The translations under genes and the position numbers were made by a program. Source: Gammaproteobacteria bacterium (lineage in GTDB: Bacteria; Pseudomonadota; Gammaproteobacteria; PS1; Pseudothioglobaceae). From it: a stretch of 11,310 nt of DNA. Below the pieces are notes generated by a model. That model saw only the letters and a program-made list of their open reading frames with translations. It searched no databases and had not been told where the DNA came from. Where the stretch lies: positions 4,147 to 15,456 of the forward strand of contig JAQRMT010000013.1 of the NCBI GenBank assembly GCA_028599035.1, written 5' to 3'. This document shows, piece after piece, positions 7,668 to 11,310 of the stretch. Numbering within the stretch: position 1 is the first letter of the stretch; the number at the start of each line of letters is the position of its first letter.

Positions 7668-7856
7668 GTATTTAAAAAGTGCTCATGTTGAATTTACAGA
7701 AAAGAAATTACAGTACTCCTAATTCTTGGCGACTTACCTTCTCAAGCAGTTGTTGATGCATTGTAGATGGGATTTGTTCAAAATAAGGCTGATTTATGCA
7801 AAGGCTTTAAGTCACTACATCTTTTGGTTTAATGTTTTTGGTATTTTTTTTGTAAT

Positions 7857-8474
7857 ATGTTGATAATATTTTCTTTATTATTTAATCAAAAAAAAATACC
7901 AATTATGACATTACTTGAAAAGTCAACAAAAAGAATGGCTAGCACCAATTTAGCCGTTAAAACTTATCAATTTATTGCTACTAATAACAAGTCCGCATTG
8001 TATAGGATTGGGATTGATGACGCAACTATTGAATGCTTAAAAGAAACAAAAGTTCTGGACTTAAATTCTGTGATTAATGCTTTTGAGCAAGCTTCTTCAT
8101 TCACAATCCAAGTTGACACACAACTTATTCGGCAAACATTGGTAAGTAATTTAAGACGCAGTAAAACTGATAATTTAATTAATCAACTATTACTATCAGG
8201 CGCTCCATTTTCAATGATGCGGTATTTTTTTAAAACTTATACCAATCGTCAGCATACTGAGTTTCGAAAGGCACTTAAAGTCAACGATGAAGAGAATGTA
8301 TGTCAGTGCACCCAATCCATTCCACAAGTAACAGATGATTTTTTTTCAGCTGTTTTAAAGGGCAAGAAAGAAGTTGGTGCTAGTGATTTGTTACAACTTT
8401 CAAATACTAAGAACTATTGCATGAAGTCCGTCTGGAGAGAATTTAAAATATTTACTCAAAATAGTGCAGACTAA
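7857..8474 (+). CDS. Hypothetical protein, possible DUF2857-like
   Basis: 205 residues from ATG 7857; no Shine-Dalgarno precedes it. ATG at 7905 (Met17, MTLLEKST) may be the true start, as the first 16 residues look like translated leader. By pattern it resembles DUF2857 proteins of integrative conjugative elements and genomic islands: an early L-Y-R-I-G-I segment (about 49-54), L-D-L-N-S (about 68-72), then LLLSGAPFSMMRYFF (about 121-135), with R-K-A-L shortly after. This is recall of a family pattern, not a search. No signal peptide or membrane helix is evident; two Cys (VCQC) occur near 159-161. It is likely an intracellular, mostly helical protein. It follows the IS graveyard and precedes the Nif11-like gene cluster by about 200 bp, consistent with an island-borne gene. 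Confidence 0.7.
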   Translation: MLIIFSLLFNQKKIPIMTLLEKSTKRMASTNLAVKTYQFIATNNKSALYRIGIDDATIECLKETKVLDLNSVINAFEQASSFTIQVDTQLIRQTLVSNLRRSKTDNLINQLLLSGAPFSMMRYFFKTYTNRQHTEFRKALKVNDEENVCQCTQSIPQVTDDFFSAVLKGKKEVGASDLLQLSNTKNYCMKSVWREFKIFTQNSAD

Positions 8475-8587
8475 CTCAGTGAGATATTTGAGACTCCTGC
8501 ATCAGACATAAATATCAACTAAAAGTCAAATTTTACTCAACATTTGCACTTAATACAGGGAGAGACTTTGCGGAGTTCGGGAAAAAT

Positions 8588-8618
8588 ATTCATCACACCA
8601 AACATTGGTGTGATGAAT
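8588..8618. terminator. Perfect 14-bp hairpin between genes
   Basis: ATTCATCACACCAA (8588-8601), loop ACA, TTGGTGTGATGAAT (8605-8618): a perfect 14-bp stem, 114 bp after the stop at 8474 and 65 bp before the next start. No uninterrupted T-run follows (TAAGATTTATTTTG), so it may be a weak terminator, an RNA-stability stem or a protein-binding palindrome. The rest of 8475-8676 shows nothing I can name. Confidence 0.5.
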
Positions 8619-8671
8619 TAAGATTTATTTTGAATCATTGCCGATAATAGTCTTGCTTATTTAAACAATTC

Positions 8672-8676
8672 AAGGA
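8672..8676 (+). promoter_or_regulatory. AAGGA ribosome binding site
   Basis: AAGGA abuts ATG 8677 but stands six bases before ATG 8683. The spacing favours 8683 as the start of the Nif11-like gene. Confidence 0.65.
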
Positions 8677-8682
8677 ATGAAT

Positions 8683-9978
8683 ATGGTCGATACAAAACAA
8701 AACGATATAGAAACAGATAATCAATTTTCAGATAAAGACATTGGCACCGCATATGTCTTTTTAAATGAATTGAAAATCAACAACCAATTGCGAGACGAAT
8801 GGAACAAAGCTTTAGAGCTTACAAATGGCGATAAAATTAAGGCTGATAAAAAAGTTGAATATTTAGATAACTTTATAGCCAACAATGGATTTGATGTTGG
8901 TGCCGAAGTGGTTTTACATGTATTAAAAACACCTTGGTGGGAGCGTTATAAGAAAGATTCTGCGTCTAACCAAGCGTCCGATCGCTTTGTGCAGATGATT
9001 TTGCAAGATCCTAAACTGTTTAGAAATTGGTCTAAGATAATTGCAAAGGGTGCTGTAGATGGTAGTTTGGATGATGCTAACAAATTGTTGCAGACATTGG
9101 GTTACAAATGTAATGCAATGCAAGTACAAAATTCTTTCACCAAAATGCGCAAACATAATGTTGCTTATTGGACAGGTATTTATGGGCGAACTAGATTGGT
9201 TGATTCCGCTGGTCAAGAAACTAAAAAAGGTACGCCAAGTTTGATAGTTTACGGGCAAGAGCATGTAAGCATTGGTCCAGATAAAATTTTTGATTTTTCT
9301 TATAAAAACGGAACTTTGTCGTGGCCGCTAGTCCCAGAAGATGATGAAAAATATCCATTTCCAAACCCACACTCTGGCTCAATCACTTTTAGTCAAATAT
9401 CAAATCCAAAAAAAGAAAACGGATATGTCGGGCCTTGTTTTTTTGGCTTGTTAGTTTTTGGCGATGGTGCTAATGAAGAGCAACAGGCGTATAGCTACAG
9501 TGGACAAATTGGCGATGCAGTGCCAAATAACAATAGGCCCGCTATGCCGCACTCCATTCAAGCAAAAAAACCCTTGATTGAAAATATGATGCATTATATA
9601 GGTGGAATCGTAACAGTTGGATTTGGTCTTATGCTGGTTGTAGGAGTAGGGCAGGCCATTGTGTCAAAAACATCTTGGTACCAGAAAAGGGAGAGGAGGT
9701 TAAAAAGAGAATCCGAAGAGCTTGATAAACAAGAAAGAAAAGAACTGAATAAAGAGTTTGAAACAAAACAAGAAAAAATAATTGACAGTTTGCAGGAAGA
9801 AGTTGACTCTAGTGGTTCGCCAAAAGATCGCCAGGCAATCGAAGAACATATTGAAGAAATAAAAACACAACAAGAAGAGCAAGAAAATGAGCAAGAAAAG
9901 CAAGATACTGCAAATGACGAAAATAATAGTACTGAAGAAGAGTCCTGGGGGGATTCCCTAGAAGAAGTGGTGGGGTAA
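8683..9978 (+). CDS. Nif11-like two-repeat membrane protein, paralogue A
   Basis: 431 residues from ATG 8683 (433 from ATG 8677, whose spacing to AAGGA is too short). Numbering is from 8677. Residues 25-85 and 101-165 are helical repeats like Nif11 domains: F-[VL]-x-x-[IL]-x-x-[DN]-x-x-L-[FR]-x-x-W, then a spacer, then GYKCNAMQVQNSF. The link R-H-N-x-A-Y-W-x-G leads to a beta-rich region (about 180-280) with YKNGTLSW, SGSITF, FFGLLVFG and YSGQIG. One Gly-rich hydrophobic helix (about 307-330) follows, then a basic stretch (KRERRLKRE) and a Glu/Gln/Lys-rich, probably coiled-coil tail, ending ESWGDSLEEVVG. No signal peptide is seen. Its stop overlaps the next start (TAATG), implying coupled translation. 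The Nif11 link is by pattern, and the function is unknown. Confidence 0.85.
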   Translation: MVDTKQNDIETDNQFSDKDIGTAYVFLNELKINNQLRDEWNKALELTNGDKIKADKKVEYLDNFIANNGFDVGAEVVLHVLKTPWWERYKKDSASNQASDRFVQMILQDPKLFRNWSKIIAKGAVDGSLDDANKLLQTLGYKCNAMQVQNSFTKMRKHNVAYWTGIYGRTRLVDSAGQETKKGTPSLIVYGQEHVSIGPDKIFDFSYKNGTLSWPLVPEDDEKYPFPNPHSGSITFSQISNPKKENGYVGPCFFGLLVFGDGANEEQQAYSYSGQIGDAVPNNNRPAMPHSIQAKKPLIENMMHYIGGIVTVGFGLMLVVGVGQAIVSKTSWYQKRERRLKRESEELDKQERKELNKEFETKQEKIIDSLQEEVDSSGSPKDRQAIEEHIEEIKTQQEEQENEQEKQDTANDENNSTEEESWGDSLEEVVG

Positions 9979-11234
9979 TGAATATTACACAATACCATCA
10001 AGAAGAAATCAACGCTAAATTATTTATACAAGCACTTAAGGTTGATGTTAAGTTAAAAAATATTTGGATAGATTTGATTAAAAAAATCAATAATCTTGAT
10101 ATGGACGAGAGAAAATATCAGCAATCACTCAATGCAATTGATAATTTTTTATCTGATAATGGTTTTGATTGTGCGGCAACAGATATTTTATCTTTACTTA
10201 AAACACCTTTTTATACTAAGCATCAAGACAGAATTAAGGCAAATCAAGATTCCGATCGATTTGTACAAACCATGCTTGCAGATGTCAAATTGTACCAAGG
10301 CTGGCAAAAAGCCTTAAGTCAATCTGTTAAAGATGGCTTAGATGTAGCGGATAATTTTTTAAAGAATAATGGCTATGATTGCAATTCATTGCAAGTAGAT
10401 TCTTCATTTAGAAAAATGCGTGCGCATAACTTAGCTTATTGGGCGGGTGTTTATTTAACCAAGTTTGAAGATGATTCGGGCAAGAGTATAGATGGGCCAG
10501 TGATTGTAATTTCTGAACATTCTAAGGTAAGTGTTAATCAAGACCAACTGAATAAACATCTAAATAAAATTACTTTTAAAGATGGTTGCTTGACTTGGAA
10601 AGCAGCGCATATAGGCATCAAATACTCGGGTGTAATTAATTTTGGTGAAAAAATTACAAAACATAAAGATGATGATATTGGCAATTATTTGTTTGGTTCA
10701 ATTGAGTACCCAAAAGGCGGCGATTTTAGTCATCAGAATTATGTAGGAAAGCTTTCTATTGCAGGTGTTATTGGTACATTGCAAGACAATTCACGCATAG
10801 CACTAGATAATATTCCAGCACATATTTCTTTACCCAAAATGAATCAAATTATCAAATATATGAGCTACATATTAGTAGGTCTTTTTATGATTAAGATGGC
10901 TTATTCTGTAGGCGTTACAGTAAAGGGTGTTGCTGGAAAACTTAAAGGAAAATTATTTGATCGTTTTAGCAAAAATGAGGAAACTTTATCTGAAAGTGAA
11001 GTAGTAACAAGATCTCCTTTCAAAAACAGCGATATTGGCGAACAAAGCACTATGCTGTCAGATTTGAAAATGAGGCAAGATGAGGCTTATTCAGAGGCAG
11101 AAGCTCAGGAAGTAAAAATGGAATTTAACGAACAATTCAAAAGCGAAGAAAATTTTGATACGCTTGCAGAAGAAGAGTCTATTGGTAAAGGCTGGTTAGA
11201 TGAATTAGGTGTTATTGTAAAAAGCACTATTTAA
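9978..11234 (+). CDS. Nif11-like two-repeat membrane protein, paralogue B
   Basis: 418 residues. Same layout as its upstream neighbour: helical repeat 1 (about 13-76, NGFDCAATDILSLLKTPF), repeat 2 (about 92-150, SDRFVQTMLADVKLY to GYDCNSLQVDSSF), AYWAGVY, a beta-rich region (about 170-265; FKDGCLTW, YSGVINF, NYLFGSIEY, YVGKLSI), a membrane helix (about 292-315, MSYILVGLFMIKMAYSVG), a basic patch, then an acidic tail ending GWLDELGVIV. Shared blocks with paralogue A include NGFD, LKTP, SDRFVQ, GY-x-CN, QV-x-x-SF, KMR-x-HN-x-AYW-x-G. Overall identity looks moderate, so the duplication is old. The tail is shorter and less Gln-rich than in A. The start overlaps the preceding stop, with a GTGGGG stretch as the only Shine-Dalgarno candidate. 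Confidence 0.85.
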   Translation: MNITQYHQEEINAKLFIQALKVDVKLKNIWIDLIKKINNLDMDERKYQQSLNAIDNFLSDNGFDCAATDILSLLKTPFYTKHQDRIKANQDSDRFVQTMLADVKLYQGWQKALSQSVKDGLDVADNFLKNNGYDCNSLQVDSSFRKMRAHNLAYWAGVYLTKFEDDSGKSIDGPVIVISEHSKVSVNQDQLNKHLNKITFKDGCLTWKAAHIGIKYSGVINFGEKITKHKDDDIGNYLFGSIEYPKGGDFSHQNYVGKLSIAGVIGTLQDNSRIALDNIPAHISLPKMNQIIKYMSYILVGLFMIKMAYSVGVTVKGVAGKLKGKLFDRFSKNEETLSESEVVTRSPFKNSDIGEQSTMLSDLKMRQDEAYSEAEAQEVKMEFNEQFKSEENFDTLAEEESIGKGWLDELGVIVKSTI

Positions 11235-11254
11235 TTATAAAAATGAGAATTAGT

Positions 11255-11310
11255 ATGGATACACAACAAGCACAAGATCAAGCGCATTTTTGGAAATTGT
11301 TCCTTAAAGG
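11255..11310 (+). CDS. Probable third Nif11-like paralogue (3'-partial)
   Basis: An open frame starts 20 bases after the previous stop and runs off the window as MDTQQAQDQAHFWKLFLK. An in-frame ATG at 11243 (MRISM...) is an alternative; GAGA at 11245-11248 suits the start at 11255. The H-F-W-K-L-F-L-K opening aligns with the first-repeat openings of its neighbours (AYVFLNEL, AKLFIQAL), so a third member of the same operon is likely. Only 18 codons are visible. Confidence 0.5.
   Translation, partial: MDTQQAQDQAHFWKLFLK

Larger units (their letters stand above)
6255..7810 (-). mobile_element. Degenerate IS5-family element with nested IS fragments
   Basis: The left end TGAGACCTTTG at 6255 and the right end, read inward on the minus strand from about 7808 (GCCTTTGCATAAATCAGCC), share CCTTTG, ATCA and CTTATTTT in the same order, giving an imperfect terminal inverted repeat of about 30 bp. 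A second TGAGACC.TTG occurs at 6291-6301. The IS5 transposase C-terminal part is on the minus strand near the left end. Pieces of an integrase-like transposase (+) and an IS30 transposase (-) fill the middle. About 1.55 kb is longer than a simple IS5 copy, as expected if other elements inserted and eroded. No target duplication is certain, and no intact gene lies in this stretch. Confidence 0.6.

Noticed and set aside
7857..7890. TTGATA plus AT-rich -10-like promoter before 7905
   Set aside because: The -10 match is poor and the region is uniformly AT-rich, so any such match is expected by chance.
8562..8571. GAGACTTTGC, similar to the IS5-like end sequence
   Set aside because: Only ten bases, no partner end and no transposase piece nearby.
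9594..10001. Minus-strand Ser/Cys-rich ORF of 135 residues
   Set aside because: Antisense to the Glu/Lys-rich tail of paralogue A; its composition is a mirror of that tail's codons.

Overview
The window is AT-rich bacterial DNA with a transposon-scarred, accessory-genome character. The large repeat adhesin, the debris of several IS families and the codon style resemble gammaproteobacterial sulfur-oxidising marine symbionts of the SUP05/Thioglobus/Bathymodiolus-symbiont type. That attribution is inference; no rRNA, tRNA or other taxonomic marker is present.

Region 1 (2-3808, +) is the 3' part of a very large secreted repeat protein. It has cadherin-like domains, then bacterial Ig-like modules arranged in a 416-residue unit, then a C-terminal region typical of type I-secreted RTX/Bap-like adhesins. 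A 964-bp block (1069-2032) recurs at 2317-3280 with no difference found by eye, and a 121-bp cadherin segment recurs exactly. Region 2 (3809-4438) has no intact gene. It holds a short element-like inverted repeat, the C-terminal end of a dead IS5-type transposase and a terminator-like hairpin. Region 3 (4439-6207, +) is a TPR-glycosyltransferase split in two by a frame change. The split lies exactly on an A AAA AAG heptamer, and a -1 shift there restores a normal protein of about 589 residues. It could be a programmed shift, slippage, a recent lesion or a homopolymer error.

Region 4 (6208-7856) is an IS graveyard: an eroded IS5-family copy with recognisable ends, interrupted by the tail of an integrase-like transposase and part of an IS30-family transposase. 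Region 5 (7857-8474, +) is a 205-residue protein that resembles, by pattern only, the DUF2857 family of integrative elements.

Region 6 (8683 to the end, +) is the most novel part: two tandem paralogues joined by a TAATG overlap, and the start of a probable third. Each full protein has two N-terminal Nif11-like helical repeats, a beta-rich middle domain, one membrane helix, a charged tail and a similar Trp/Asp/Leu C-terminal motif. I know of no described system with this architecture. Co-translation, paralogy and membrane anchoring suggest a complex or a diversified family of surface/membrane proteins; function is unknown.
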